This document shows positions 19,747 through 28,357 of a DNA stretch of 64,000 bases, in pieces. The position numbers were made by a program, and so were the translations under genes. This DNA is from Legionella sp. (GTDB lineage: Bacteria > Pseudomonadota > Gammaproteobacteria > Legionellales > Legionellaceae). The DNA lies in the NCBI GenBank assembly GCA_002786205.1, contig PEQM01000028.1, positions 25,641 to 89,640 of the forward strand. Direction: 5' to 3'. The notes beneath the pieces are model-generated. The model was not told the origin of the DNA, did not search any database, and worked only from the letters and a program-made list of their open reading frames with translations. Numbering within the stretch: the first letter of the stretch is position 1; each line of letters starts with the position of its first letter.

Positions 19747-20352
19747 ATGTCTGTACTTTTCAAAACCGAAGAATTAACTAAAGTCATGTATCATGCCGAT
19801 AATGACGTTCATTCTCGCCTCACTCCGGTTCGTAGAACGAATATTAATTTTTTCTATGATTATGAAAAAATGCCTTTAGGTGAAGAAATAGGATTATTAG
19901 AACCCTTTCAAGACAGGGATGATGTGTATAATGAGCTACGCGGTATTCTTATTAAACCATTATTAACGGGCTATCTTACTCTAAAGCACTGTCTTGATCT
20001 GGCTCTTGAACTCACTTTACTTGCTATTAATAGCTTGGCTTATTCGCCTAAGAAAATATCAGAATCAGTCACTAATGTATTAGTAGAAACATTATATGTT
20101 GCGGGGTATCTCTCCAGTCATATCATCACTGATATTACGGTTATACCTGTTTTTCTAATTCGATGCCTGGCTACACTGGGTAATGCTTGTATTCAGTTCG
20201 CTACGCCAACACAAAAATATGCCCCCGTTTACGAAAACTACAACTCATCACAAGAACCAGGAAAGTCAGCTACAGCACCTCTTGTTCAGGCAACGCTCGT
20301 AGATACTAATGAACTTTACACTGATAGCTCCACGCTTACCTCCAACATCTAG
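19747..20352 (+). CDS. unknown protein with two hydrophobic regions
   Basis: Not recognised. It has 201 residues, with a polar N-terminal ~75 residues, hydrophobic segments at about 78-105 and 115-150, and a Ser/Thr-rich polar tail from ~155. No signal peptide. AGGAAG lies 8-9 bases before ATG, supporting expression. It is monocistronic and convergent with clcA. Orphan double-hairpin proteins of this kind are common in Legionella and some are secreted effectors, but nothing here proves that. Confidence 0.65.
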   Translation: MSVLFKTEELTKVMYHADNDVHSRLTPVRRTNINFFYDYEKMPLGEEIGLLEPFQDRDDVYNELRGILIKPLLTGYLTLKHCLDLALELTLLAINSLAYSPKKISESVTNVLVETLYVAGYLSSHIITDITVIPVFLIRCLATLGNACIQFATPTQKYAPVYENYNSSQEPGKSATAPLVQATLVDTNELYTDSSTLTSNI

Positions 20353-20382
20353 CAGCAAGAGCATAGCAATTTATCATTCGCC

Positions 20383-20407
20383 AGGCCTACTTTGTGAAGT
20401 TAGGCCT
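20383..20407. terminator. stem-loop between convergent genes
   Basis: AGGCCTA (20383-20389) pairs with TAGGCCT (20401-20407), an 11-nt loop between. It lies 30 bases past one stop and 22 bases before the clcA stop on the opposite strand, so it may serve both. Confidence 0.45.
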
Positions 20408-20428
20408 ATTGATTCATTTATCTCTTAC

Positions 20429-21709
20429 TCATTGCTTTTTTAGTAATTTTCTACGTAGCAATTGAGTGTATATGGGCGCATTTTTACTAATTTGCATTAC
20501 GGTTGTCGAGGTGATGCAAGTAAGCATTAGTGGAAGAATTAAAGAATAATTTTGCGTCATTTCCACCACTAAAATCACACCTGTAATCGGAGAGCGTACC
20601 GATGCTGCAAAAAGAGCACCCATTCCAGCCACCGCAAACATGCCAGGATAGATGTCCAAATCAGGAAGAAAAAAATGAATCACTTCAAATGTAGCCAATC
20701 CCAATAAAGTACCCAATGCCAGCATGGGGGCAAAAATACCACCAGGAACTCCTGTAGAATAGGAAAAAAAGGTGAAGAAAAAACGACTGATCAGCAGCAA
20801 CAATAAGGCCTTAACACCATAGGTCAAATGAAGCGACTGAGCAATAATCTCATAGCCACCCCCTACGGTTCCAGGATATGCTACAGCCAGATATCCTACT
20901 GCCCCACCTACAATAAGCACATAAATCAATTTTTTTTGGGGATTTAATTTGCCCACAAAATCTAAAAAAAACACCAGCGTTTTATTAAACAGCAATCCTG
21001 TCAATCCCATAAGACAGCCAAATAATAAAAAATAACCTAATGAATTCAAGCTTGGCAATGGGAAAATTTGCATTGAAATCGCAGGGCCTGAGCCCAAAAA
21101 ATACTGCATGGTTATCGTAGCAGTTACGCAGCAAATAATAACCATTTTAAAATTTAAAAAAGAATAATTAAATTGATTGCGCATTTCTTCCATAACAAAC
21201 AGAACTCCAGCTAAAGGCGCATTGAATGCCGCTGCCAACCCCGCGGCAGAACCTGCTGCAATTAATGTATCGCGGCGATGGCTGGACACACTCAATACAT
21301 CGCCAAGCATCTTCCCTATATTTCCCCCCATTTGAATGGTGGGTCCTTCACGTCCCATCACCATTTTAGCGGACAAAGCCAAGACACCTGCAAAAAACTT
21401 TACTGGAATTAATCGATGCCAATAGATAGGTCTTTTGTGCAATAATGCACCCTCTATTTCAGGAACACCACTCCCAGATGCTTCGGGAGCAAGAAAAAAA
21501 ACCAACAGCCAAGCCACCAAAACCATCAGCATCGATATAAAAGCAGAATACCAGGTAACAGGCCATCCTTGTTGCTGAAGAAAAACTAAAACAATCTGTA
21601 AGGAAGAATCAATCCAGCTGATACTTAGTTGAAATAAGGACGCAATTATTCCTGTTAAGATACCCAATAAAGCAGAAATAAAATACAAGGTTAATATTTT
21701 TTTAGTCAT
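20429..21709 (-). CDS. clcA: ClC-family H+/Cl- exchanger
   Basis: A 426-residue membrane protein of the ClC family. The three selectivity motifs are present: GSGVPEIEG, GREGPTIQMGG (with the gating Glu) and GVPGGIFAP. The LAGVLFVMEEMRNQF segment keeps the internal proton-pathway Glu that separates exchangers from channels, so proton-coupled chloride exchange is likely. In enteric bacteria ClcA counters charge build-up during extreme acid stress; a similar role is inferred. No CBS domains follow. Confidence 0.94.
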   Translation of the reverse strand: MTKKILTLYFISALLGILTGIIASLFQLSISWIDSSLQIVLVFLQQQGWPVTWYSAFISMLMVLVAWLLVFFLAPEASGSGVPEIEGALLHKRPIYWHRLIPVKFFAGVLALSAKMVMGREGPTIQMGGNIGKMLGDVLSVSSHRRDTLIAAGSAAGLAAAFNAPLAGVLFVMEEMRNQFNYSFLNFKMVIICCVTATITMQYFLGSGPAISMQIFPLPSLNSLGYFLLFGCLMGLTGLLFNKTLVFFLDFVGKLNPQKKLIYVLIVGGAVGYLAVAYPGTVGGGYEIIAQSLHLTYGVKALLLLLISRFFFTFFSYSTGVPGGIFAPMLALGTLLGLATFEVIHFFLPDLDIYPGMFAVAGMGALFAASVRSPITGVILVVEMTQNYSLILPLMLTCITSTTVMQISKNAPIYTQLLRRKLLKKQ

Positions 21710-21848
21710 ATCCTTTACTCTGGTACAATCCCTGATTTATTTATTTATTACGAAGCCCTTGATAGAGCGCTTTTTTTTTCATGCAATCCGTTTATAATCG
21801 CATTATGCTTCGTTAATTGGAACATGATATTAATCATGTCATAAAATA

Positions 21849-22145
21849 ATGACTTTGACTTGTACTGATTTAGAAAAAATAGCACGTTTGGCATGCCTGG
21901 ATCATTCCAAAGACAATCTGGAACCGCTTAATGAAGAAGTAAACTCCATTATGAATTTTGTTGAACATCTTCGATCTTTAGATACACAACAAATCGCACC
22001 ACTATTCCATCCTTTTGCCTTACATCAAAGAGTACGTGAAGATGAGGTAACAGAACAAGAATGCCTTGCTGAATTAGAAGCAATCGCACCCTATTTTGAG
22101 GATGATTTATATCAAGTGCCCAAAGTCATTGATTCGGATAAATAA
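21849..22145 (+). CDS. gatC: Asp/Glu-tRNA amidotransferase subunit C
   Basis: The small (98-residue) subunit of the GatCAB complex, which stabilises GatA-GatB. Typical features are the N-terminal [13 protein letters not shown] segment, the [20 protein letters not shown] helix and a C-terminal [11 protein letters not shown] tail. It is the first gene of gatCAB; gatA starts one base after its stop. Confidence 0.95.
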   Translation: MTLTCTDLEKIARLACLDHSKDNLEPLNEEVNSIMNFVEHLRSLDTQQIAPLFHPFALHQRVREDEVTEQECLAELEAIAPYFEDDLYQVPKVIDSDK

Positions 22146-22146
22146 G

Positions 22147-23592
22147 ATGGAACATAATTCGCTCGCTCAATTATCACAAAAGCTACAAAAAAAAGAATGC
22201 TCTAGCAAAGAGTTAACACAATATTATCTCAATAAAATCAAAATACATCAGCACTTGAATGCTTTTATTAGCATAGATGAGGAATATGCTTTGTCTTTGG
22301 CTCATGAGGCTGACAAAGCAATATCAGCCAAAAAGAGCACGCCGCTTACAGGCATTCCTATGGCACTTAAAGATTTGTTTTGCACAGCTCACATGCCAAC
22401 TACTTGCGCCTCCAAAATGCTGGCGCAATTTCAATCTCCTTATAACGCCACCGTCACTGATAAATTGCTACAACATGGCGCAGTATTACTAGGCAAAACC
22501 AATATGGATGAATTTGCCATGGGCTCTACTAATGAAAGCAGCCATTTTGGACCGGTTAAGAATCCATGGAATCTCAACCATGTGCCCGGAGGCTCTTCTG
22601 GTGGCTCTGCCGCAGCGGTTGCAGCTGATTTAGTGCCCTATACCTTAGGTTCTGATACAGGCGGTTCCATACGTCAACCGGCTGCTTTCTGTGGTATCAG
22701 CGGGCTAAAACCTACTTACGGTCTAGTCTCTCGCTTTGGCATGGTGGCCTATGCATCAAGTATGGATCAAGCAGGTCCTATGGCTCATAGCGCCGAAGAC
22801 TTGAGTATTATATTACAAGCTATTGCAGGATTTGACTCGCGTGATTCAACATCGATGCAGCGTAGTATTCCCAATTACCATGAGCAATTAAATAAGCCTT
22901 TAGGCAGCTTAACCATTGGTTTGCCTCATTGCTTTTTTCAGTCACAAACTGATCCTGCCATTCAAAAAGCAGTCCATGAGACTGTTGCTGTATTTAAAAG
23001 TTCAGGCGCTCAAATTAAAGAACTGGATTTGAATTATGATTCCTTTTGGGTCCCAACTTACTACGTCCTCGCCTGCGCTGAAGCATCTTCTAATTTATCA
23101 CGTTACGACGGTATTCGTTTTGGACACCGGAGTATGCAAGCCAATTCATTAATGGAGCTTATCGTTCAATCCAGACAAGAAGGCTTTGGCACTGAAGTCA
23201 AAAAAAGAATTTTAACCGGGACACACGTCCTGTCTTCTGGTTATTACGATGCTTATTACCTGCATGCCCAGAAAATCAGGCGCTTGATACAAGAAGAGTT
23301 ACTTACCGCATTAAAACAAGTCGATGTTATCTTGGGACCAACGACACCAACACTGCCATTTGTATTAGGCGAAAAAAAACAGAATGCTGTACAAAATTAT
23401 CTGGCTGATGTCTTTACTGTAGCAGCAAATTTATCAGGACTACCCGCCCTTTCAATACCGGCAGGTTTTGCACAGGGATTACCCATCGGCATTCAATTAA
23501 TGGGTAATCCTTATAGCGAAGCACTGTTATTACAAATGGCGCATCACTATCAATCGAATACCAACTGGCATCATGCCAGACCTCAACAATAG
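22147..23592 (+). CDS. gatA: Asp/Glu-tRNA amidotransferase subunit A
   Basis: The amidase subunit that releases ammonia from glutamine for Gln-tRNA or Asn-tRNA formation. The amidase-signature triad is visible: Lys in ALKDLFC, the cis-Ser in [15 protein letters not shown], and the nucleophilic Ser in [13 protein letters not shown]. Its 481 residues match the family. I start at ATG 22147 (MEHNSL), one base after gatC; an upstream in-frame start would overlap gatC and add 17 unlikely residues. Confidence 0.97.
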   Translation: MEHNSLAQLSQKLQKKECSSKELTQYYLNKIKIHQHLNAFISIDEEYALSLAHEADKAISAKKSTPLTGIPMALKDLFCTAHMPTTCASKMLAQFQSPYNATVTDKLLQHGAVLLGKTNMDEFAMGSTNESSHFGPVKNPWNLNHVPGGSSGGSAAAVAADLVPYTLGSDTGGSIRQPAAFCGISGLKPTYGLVSRFGMVAYASSMDQAGPMAHSAEDLSIILQAIAGFDSRDSTSMQRSIPNYHEQLNKPLGSLTIGLPHCFFQSQTDPAIQKAVHETVAVFKSSGAQIKELDLNYDSFWVPTYYVLACAEASSNLSRYDGIRFGHRSMQANSLMELIVQSRQEGFGTEVKKRILTGTHVLSSGYYDAYYLHAQKIRRLIQEELLTALKQVDVILGPTTPTLPFVLGEKKQNAVQNYLADVFTVAANLSGLPALSIPAGFAQGLPIGIQLMGNPYSEALLLQMAHHYQSNTNWHHARPQQ

Positions 23593-23599
23593 GGTTATT

Positions 23600-25036
23600 A
23601 TGGAATGGGATCTCATTATTGGGCTAGAAGTACATGCCCAATTAAAAACTAAATCCAAATTGTTTTCTGGCGCCTCTACTGAATTTGGCGGAAGACCTAA
23701 TGCTCATGCCTGCTTTATTGATGCAGGACTGCCAGGTGTTTTACCTGTGTTAAATAAAGAAGCCGTGGTCATGGCCATTAAATTAGGTCTAGCTCTGAAT
23801 GCTGATATCCACAATGATTCTTTTTTTGAAAGAAAAAATTACTTCTATCCAGACTTACCCAAAGGCTATCAAATTAGCCAATTACAACAGCCTATTATTA
23901 GTAACGGCTCATTAAATGTTACTTTAGATGATGGCTCTATCAAAACGGTTCTTATTAATCGTGCTCATTTGGAAGAAGATGCAGGAAAATCACTGCATGA
24001 AGCCAAAGCGTCATTAACCGGTATCGATTTAAACCGTGCAGGAACACCGCTTTTAGAAATAGTCACAGAACCTTGTCTTTATTCAGCAGAAGAAGCCATT
24101 AGTTATCTTAAGACATTGCATCAACTAGTACGCTTTTTGGATATTTGTGATGGCAATATGCAAGAAGGCTCTTTCCGTTGTGATGTGAATCTGTCCTTAA
24201 AGCCGAAAGGCTCAGATGTCTTAGGCACACGTACCGAACTAAAAAACATCAATTCATTTCGTTATATTGAAAAAGCCATTGCTTATGAAGCCTGTCGTCA
24301 TCAAGATATTTTAGAACAAGGCAAAAAGGTTCTTCAAGAAACCAGATTATATAATCCAGACACCAATACCACTCAGGCTATGCGCAGCAAAGAAAATGAA
24401 AATGATTATCGTTATTTTCCCGATCCAGACCTATTGCCTATTGAAATTACCCGAATGCAAACTGCAGAAATCAAACGCTCCATGCCTGACTTACCTGAAA
24501 AAATTAAACAACATTTACAAAAAGACCTAGAGTTAACGCAAGACGACATTCATTTTATTCTCTCTTCTCCGCAAATTTATTTATTCTATAAAGAAATAAG
24601 AAAAGCATTCCCCGCTTCGGATAAACTAATTATCAATTGGCTTAAAGGCCCTTATGCCGCAGCCTTGAACGAGCAACAAAGCTCATTTGAAACCCTGCCT
24701 GTTTCTTCAAACGACATGGCTCTTTTGCTGCATACACTTAATGATAAAAAGATCTCCCACCATACAGCCAAACAAATATTTCAAGCTCTCTGGAAAAAAG
24801 AAGACGCCATTGAAAAACTTCTTGAACAAGCAATGAATGAACAAACAGACGATTATGCAGGTGTATCTAATCTCATTTTAGAAATAATTCAGGAGAATCC
24901 AACACAAGCTGCTGATTACAGAGCAGGAAAAGAAAAGCTTTTTGGTTTTTTTGTAGGGCTAATTATGAAAAAAACACAAGGAAAAATAAATCCTCAATTA
25001 GTTAGTGACATACTAAAAATGCATTTAAATCAGTAA
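23600..25036 (+). CDS. gatB: Asp/Glu-tRNA amidotransferase subunit B
   Basis: The tRNA-binding, kinase-like subunit that phosphorylates mis-charged Glu-tRNA(Gln) or Asp-tRNA(Asn). The start WDLIIGLEVHAQLKTKSKLF is diagnostic. Further motifs are RKNYFYPDLPKGYQISQ, HLEEDAGKS, and DYRYFPDPDLLP. The C-terminal YqeY-like domain is complete (478 residues). Seven bases separate it from gatA. Confidence 0.97.
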   Translation: MEWDLIIGLEVHAQLKTKSKLFSGASTEFGGRPNAHACFIDAGLPGVLPVLNKEAVVMAIKLGLALNADIHNDSFFERKNYFYPDLPKGYQISQLQQPIISNGSLNVTLDDGSIKTVLINRAHLEEDAGKSLHEAKASLTGIDLNRAGTPLLEIVTEPCLYSAEEAISYLKTLHQLVRFLDICDGNMQEGSFRCDVNLSLKPKGSDVLGTRTELKNINSFRYIEKAIAYEACRHQDILEQGKKVLQETRLYNPDTNTTQAMRSKENENDYRYFPDPDLLPIEITRMQTAEIKRSMPDLPEKIKQHLQKDLELTQDDIHFILSSPQIYLFYKEIRKAFPASDKLIINWLKGPYAAALNEQQSSFETLPVSSNDMALLLHTLNDKKISHHTAKQIFQALWKKEDAIEKLLEQAMNEQTDDYAGVSNLILEIIQENPTQAADYRAGKEKLFGFFVGLIMKKTQGKINPQLVSDILKMHLNQ

Positions 25037-25154
25037 GCTTTTCGGTGAATGTGGTACATAGTTACGTATTTCTAAAAAGTATATTACGGATAACTTGAGC
25101 CCACAGGCTGTTTGCTGATATACGTTGAAGTGTGCTAATCAAATATATTGGCTT

Positions 25155-25530
25155 GAAATAAGGCGAGTCGGTCGATAAGCCGGGTTCTGTCGCGAGCAAT
25201 CATTCATCTGGGACATACGTCACCGTATGCCTCAAGCAACCTACCCGGATCCCGTGCGGGCCGCACGTTATGACTTAAAGTCAAATGGATCCCTATTTGG
25301 TCTTGCTCCAGGTGGGGTTTACCCTGCCACGAACTGTTGCCAGTCGCGCGGTGCGCTCTTACCGCACCATTTCACCCTTACTTGTTTGCTTTACAAACAA
25401 GCGGTATATTTTCTGTGGCACTTTCCGTAGGCTTACACCTCCCAGGCGTTACCTGGCACCTTGCCCTGTGGAGCCCGGACTTTCCTCCCTTTACCTTAGT
25501 AAAGAGCGATTGCTTAACCGACTCTGATGC
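25155..25530 (-). ncRNA. rnpB: RNase P RNA (class A)
   Basis: The catalytic RNA of ribonuclease P, which trims the 5' leaders of tRNAs. On the minus strand the conserved 5' core GGAGGAAAGTCCGGGCTCC is followed by CAGGGCAAGGTGCCAGGTAACGC in line with E. coli M1 RNA (shown in parts). Near the 3' end the conserved ACAGAACCCGGCTTATCG precedes the P1 partner ACCGACTC, which pairs exactly with GAGTCGGT near the 5' end (plus 25517-25524). The ends are set by this P1 pairing and are good to about 10 bases. Four overlapping open frames here are rejected. Confidence 0.95.
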
Positions 25531-25626
25531 CAATGATACCAGAGTGAGCAGGCAAAGGCCATCAAAGATGGCAATTATTTCTCTACATGATAAAAAAGTC
25601 TGTCCTGTAAGGAGCAATTATCCTTA

Positions 25627-25911
25627 TTAAAAATCACGTGTACCAATGAACTCGTCATCAAAATAACGCTTTAATTTAGTGCGTAAAGTACCACGGCTAA
25701 CCCCTAAAACACGCGCTGCTTTGGATTGATTATAACGAGTAAGCTCCATCACGCTGCGAAATAAAGGCGCTTCAACTTCTTCGATAATCAATTGATATAA
25801 ATTTAAATTGGCATCTTTACTGCCCACAGCAGACAAATATCCCTTTACTGCATTAATTACTTGGTTTGATAGTGCTTCGCTACTATGCACTTCTTGCATT
25901 ACTGCACTCAT
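25627..25911 (-). CDS. fis: Fis-family DNA-binding protein
   Basis: A 94-residue nucleoid-associated regulator. The C-terminal helix-turn-helix NQSKAARVLGVSRGTLRTKL is typical of Fis. The N-terminal half carries the dimerisation helices. Legionella is known to carry several Fis paralogues that control effector genes; which one this is cannot be said. AGGAG lies 8 bases before the chosen ATG at 25911; a longer in-frame start at 25968 would add a hydrophobic leader foreign to Fis and is rejected. It lies just upstream (minus direction) of rnpB. Confidence 0.93.
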   Translation of the reverse strand: MSAVMQEVHSSEALSNQVINAVKGYLSAVGSKDANLNLYQLIIEEVEAPLFRSVMELTRYNQSKAARVLGVSRGTLRTKLKRYFDDEFIGTRDF

Positions 25912-26152
25912 TAGAATACTCCTAGTACAAAAAATAATAAAAAATAAAACACCCCAAAGCCAGAGCATTATGTATCATATAATACCAAACATCTCAAAGA
26001 GTGTAAACATTGATTTAATGATATTCATTTATTAAGGAATTATTAAGGTCTGATAAAGAAAAACTGAAGAAATACAAGTTGTCTTAATTTAATGGCACTT
26101 GTTGAAATATTATATATGTTTTTTATTAAATTGACAATCCGCGTGAACAATG

Positions 26153-26239
26153 CAATTTCTCACTCACCTTACACAGTAGCCATTGATTAGTTGTTAAAAA
26201 TGGCTGTCTTTTGTCCGTTGTTTTATAAGGACAAAAAAA
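26153..26239 (+). repeat. ~87-nt dispersed repeat, copy 1
   Basis: A noncoding block from ATTTCT-CACTCACCTTAC to TTTTGTCCGTTGTTTTATAAGGACAAAAAA. It closely matches 63901-63987, with the last ~30 bases nearly identical. In copy 2 the block ends in a ribosome site plus ATG; here the equivalent codon reads ATA. The 443-base gap 25912-26354 otherwise holds only the fis upstream region and no convincing gene. Confidence 0.7.
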
Positions 26240-26354
26240 TAAACGATACCAATAACCAAGATAAACTTGGTTACAGATATCGCGTCATCGATGTACAAAA
26301 GAACTGTATAAAGCATAATTACAAGCAAGTACCCTGCGTTATTCAGGAAAGATC

Positions 26355-27269
26355 TTACAGAGTAAATCCTGTTGGTCGTGGTATATACTCATGAAACGCA
26401 CTTAGAGCACGTGTAAGTGCTTGTTCTTTTTTCTGAGACATTATGTCTCTTTCTCTTTCTTTAGCTGCATGGTCTATTACTTTGCGTACAAAAGGTGGGG
26501 TAATAATATGAGGTTCCTTTGGCGTGATATTCCAAGATGGGTGTATCATGTCTCTTTGGACAAATTCTGTCATCAATGCAGCATCATCACACCATCTTGT
26601 GTTTTCACGTGTAAATATTTGTCCGGTACTTGCAGCTAAAAAGGAATCTGCTTGTTCTTGAGTGCAATGCATCATGTCTAACGGCTTATTGCCATATTTA
26701 TCAGCTAAATCTAGTCTTGCACCAGCACTAATGAGTCTTTCTATAAGAGCAAGATCACGATGTGCGGCGGCGTAATGCAATGCAGTTTGACCATCGATGT
26801 TTTGTATGTTCACATCAGCAGAAAGCTCTAAAAGTCGCTCAATGATCAACGACTGATGATGTCCTCCAAATAAATCACACCGATGCGATGAGCCTTTTGC
26901 AATAGCAAGCATCAATGGGGTTTTACCATCAAAATCTACCGCATTTACTTGCTGGAGCATATCAGTTGCATCAGTGATGATCTCTTCATCTAGCAGCATT
27001 AAGGCTTCATCTATTTTTGTATTCGCTATTGCATACATTAATGGTGTATTACCAAAGAAGCTCTCTTTACAATGGATTAATTTACACTCACCCAATTCTT
27101 CATAAGACTCAGAGTATTTTGTTAGTATTGCAATTATCAATTCTCTGGAATGTAGTCCTGCAGCTTGATGAAGAATCGAAAGCAAGTTCAATTTATTGAT
27201 TTGCAAATCGAATGCCTCACCTCTTGAAGAAATGCTAAAGGGCATGAATAATTTATCGCTCAAAGACAT
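26355..27269 (-). CDS. ankyrin-repeat protein
   Basis: A 304-residue soluble protein with ankyrin repeats, a eukaryote-like protein-binding fold. At least three or four repeats are legible at residues ~60-220: GNTPLMYAIANTKIDEAL, DGKTPLMLAIAKGSS, DGQTALHYAAAHRDLALIER and YGNKPLDMMH. The N-terminus and a polar C-terminal ~90 residues (KERERDIMSQKKEQALT) are unassigned. I start at MSLSDK (27269), with AGGAA about 9 bases upstream. Ankyrin proteins in Legionella are frequent Dot/Icm effectors (established for the genus), so this is a candidate, unproven. Confidence 0.88.
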   Translation of the reverse strand: MSLSDKLFMPFSISSRGEAFDLQINKLNLLSILHQAAGLHSRELIIAILTKYSESYEELGECKLIHCKESFFGNTPLMYAIANTKIDEALMLLDEEIITDATDMLQQVNAVDFDGKTPLMLAIAKGSSHRCDLFGGHHQSLIIERLLELSADVNIQNIDGQTALHYAAAHRDLALIERLISAGARLDLADKYGNKPLDMMHCTQEQADSFLAASTGQIFTRENTRWCDDAALMTEFVQRDMIHPSWNITPKEPHIITPPFVRKVIDHAAKERERDIMSQKKEQALTRALSAFHEYIPRPTGFTL

Positions 27270-27462
27270 AATCTTATTTCCTACTATCATTAATACGCTT
27301 TTTTTTATTGTAGCATAAACTGAACATTTTTTTCACAGCAGCAAGTTCCCCCAAAATTGGGACGTTCGCTTTTATTCCAAATGGTTATTTTATTTTCAAT
27401 GTAGCCAGATAAAATGGCTTAAGTGACGTGTAAATTCTAGTCCATGAGGAAAAGGGCGCCGT

Positions 27463-27489
27463 ATTGACGAAGCAAATCGTTTCGTCAAT
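27463..27489. terminator. 9-bp perfect stem-loop downstream of iscA
   Basis: ATTGACGAA (27463-27471) pairs exactly with TTCGTCAAT (27481-27489) across a 9-nt loop. It lies 119 bases beyond the iscA stop in minus direction, without a T-tract. It may be an operator or a hairpin ending the isc transcript. The gap 27270-27607 otherwise shows only this and repeat copy B. Confidence 0.4.
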
Positions 27490-27516
27490 AACGTTTCCGA
27501 TGAAATCTATTGCGTA

Positions 27517-27553
27517 TCTATTCACCCTATTTTGCATGCGTTAGAGGAAAAAT
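27517..27553 (+). repeat. 37-nt dispersed repeat, copy B
   Basis: Matches 9590-9626 without gaps, about five mismatches: TATCTATTCACC..ATTTTG.ATGCGTTAGAG.AAAA. Noncoding, between the isc hairpin and the iscA stop. Confidence 0.55.
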
Positions 27554-27607
27554 TATGACCTTGCACTATGTAAAAAAGGATTATGGCTACAATGAAGAAC
27601 CATACCA

Positions 27608-27973
27608 TTAAGAAACAGTAAAACTTTCTCCGCAACCACACTGACCTGTTTGATTAGGATTATTGAATACGAATTTAAAATTAAGACCTTGTTTTATATA
27701 ATCAACTGACATTTCATGTAAAAAAGGGTAACTTCCCTTATCTATCCATACTGAGTATTCATCAGTTAGTGGCATTTTTAAATCGGAATCCAAAGACTCG
27801 CTCACATAATCCACTACATAAGACAGTCCCGAGCATCCTGTTTTCTTTACTGAAAGACGAACGCCTAAATACTGTTTTTGTTTATCCAGATAAGCAAGCA
27901 GGTGTTTTTTGGCTGACTCACTAAAATATATTTTAGGAGTTACCTGCGCTGTAGATTGCATTGCAACACTCAT
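27608..27973 (-). CDS. iscA: iron-sulfur assembly protein, IscA/HesB type
   Basis: An A-type Fe-S carrier of 121 residues. It has the three family cysteines: one in VKKTGCSGLSYVVDY and the pair in TGQCGCGESF near the C-terminus. The N-terminal ~15 residues extend beyond E. coli IscA. The start ATG at 27973 overlaps the stop of the upstream IscU-like gene by one base (TAATG), showing translational coupling. Last gene of the trmJ-iscS-iscU-like-iscA transcript. Confidence 0.9.
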   Translation of the reverse strand: MSVAMQSTAQVTPKIYFSESAKKHLLAYLDKQKQYLGVRLSVKKTGCSGLSYVVDYVSESLDSDLKMPLTDEYSVWIDKGSYPFLHEMSVDYIKQGLNFKFVFNNPNQTGQCGCGESFTVS

Positions 27974-28356
27974 TATACCGCCTCCCATTGTTTATTCATT
28001 AATTGTATTAATTCTAAATAGGTATTTTGAACTGTGTACAGACCTGGCAATACCTGAAAAGGCGCACTCAGTTGATCAACAAATGATTTTAAATCAGTAT
28101 TCAGCTGATTTATTTTTTTCCCAATACTAGAACGACAAAGCAATTCCAGCAGAGCAATTTGATATGGGTTGCCATTGGTTTTAAACTGCATGCTTTCGAC
28201 TTCTTGCTGTACATTACACCTCATGGATAAAACAATCCTTACCCTGGAGCTACTGCATTGAGCACTAGCCAACACGGTGCAAGGTATTGATAAATCCAGA
28301 CATCCCACATGTCGTGGATAAAAAAAGCAATCTCTTACCAGATCATTATATAGCAT
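27973..28356 (-). CDS. divergent IscU/NifU-N-like scaffold
   Basis: A 127-residue protein between iscS and iscA, where IscU sits in other bacteria. The N-terminus MLYNDLVRDCFFYPRHVGCLD aligns with IscU's MAYSEKV..HYENPRNVG. The middle FKTNGNPYQIALLELLC aligns with FKTYGCGSAIASSSL, but the second ligand Cys is gone, and PGLYTV replaces the HCSILA ligand segment. Only the first Cys region (AQCSS) may survive. It probably cannot hold a cluster in the classical way. It begins one base after the iscS stop, and overlaps iscA. Confidence 0.8.
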   Translation of the reverse strand: MLYNDLVRDCFFYPRHVGCLDLSIPCTVLASAQCSSSRVRIVLSMRCNVQQEVESMQFKTNGNPYQIALLELLCRSSIGKKINQLNTDLKSFVDQLSAPFQVLPGLYTVQNTYLELIQLMNKQWEAV

Positions 28357-28357
28357 T

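Noticed and set aside
25227..25630. Four overlapping ORFs (67-97 codons) on both strands
   Set aside because: They lie within the RNase P RNA gene, whose conserved core and P1 pairing explain the sequence.
25912..25968. Longer start for the Fis protein
   Set aside because: It adds a hydrophobic leader not found in Fis proteins, while AGGAG precedes the shorter start.
26191..26394. 67-codon plus-strand ORF starting with TTG in repeat copy 1
   Set aside because: No ribosome site, overlaps the ankyrin gene, and the repeat's natural start codon is ATA here.
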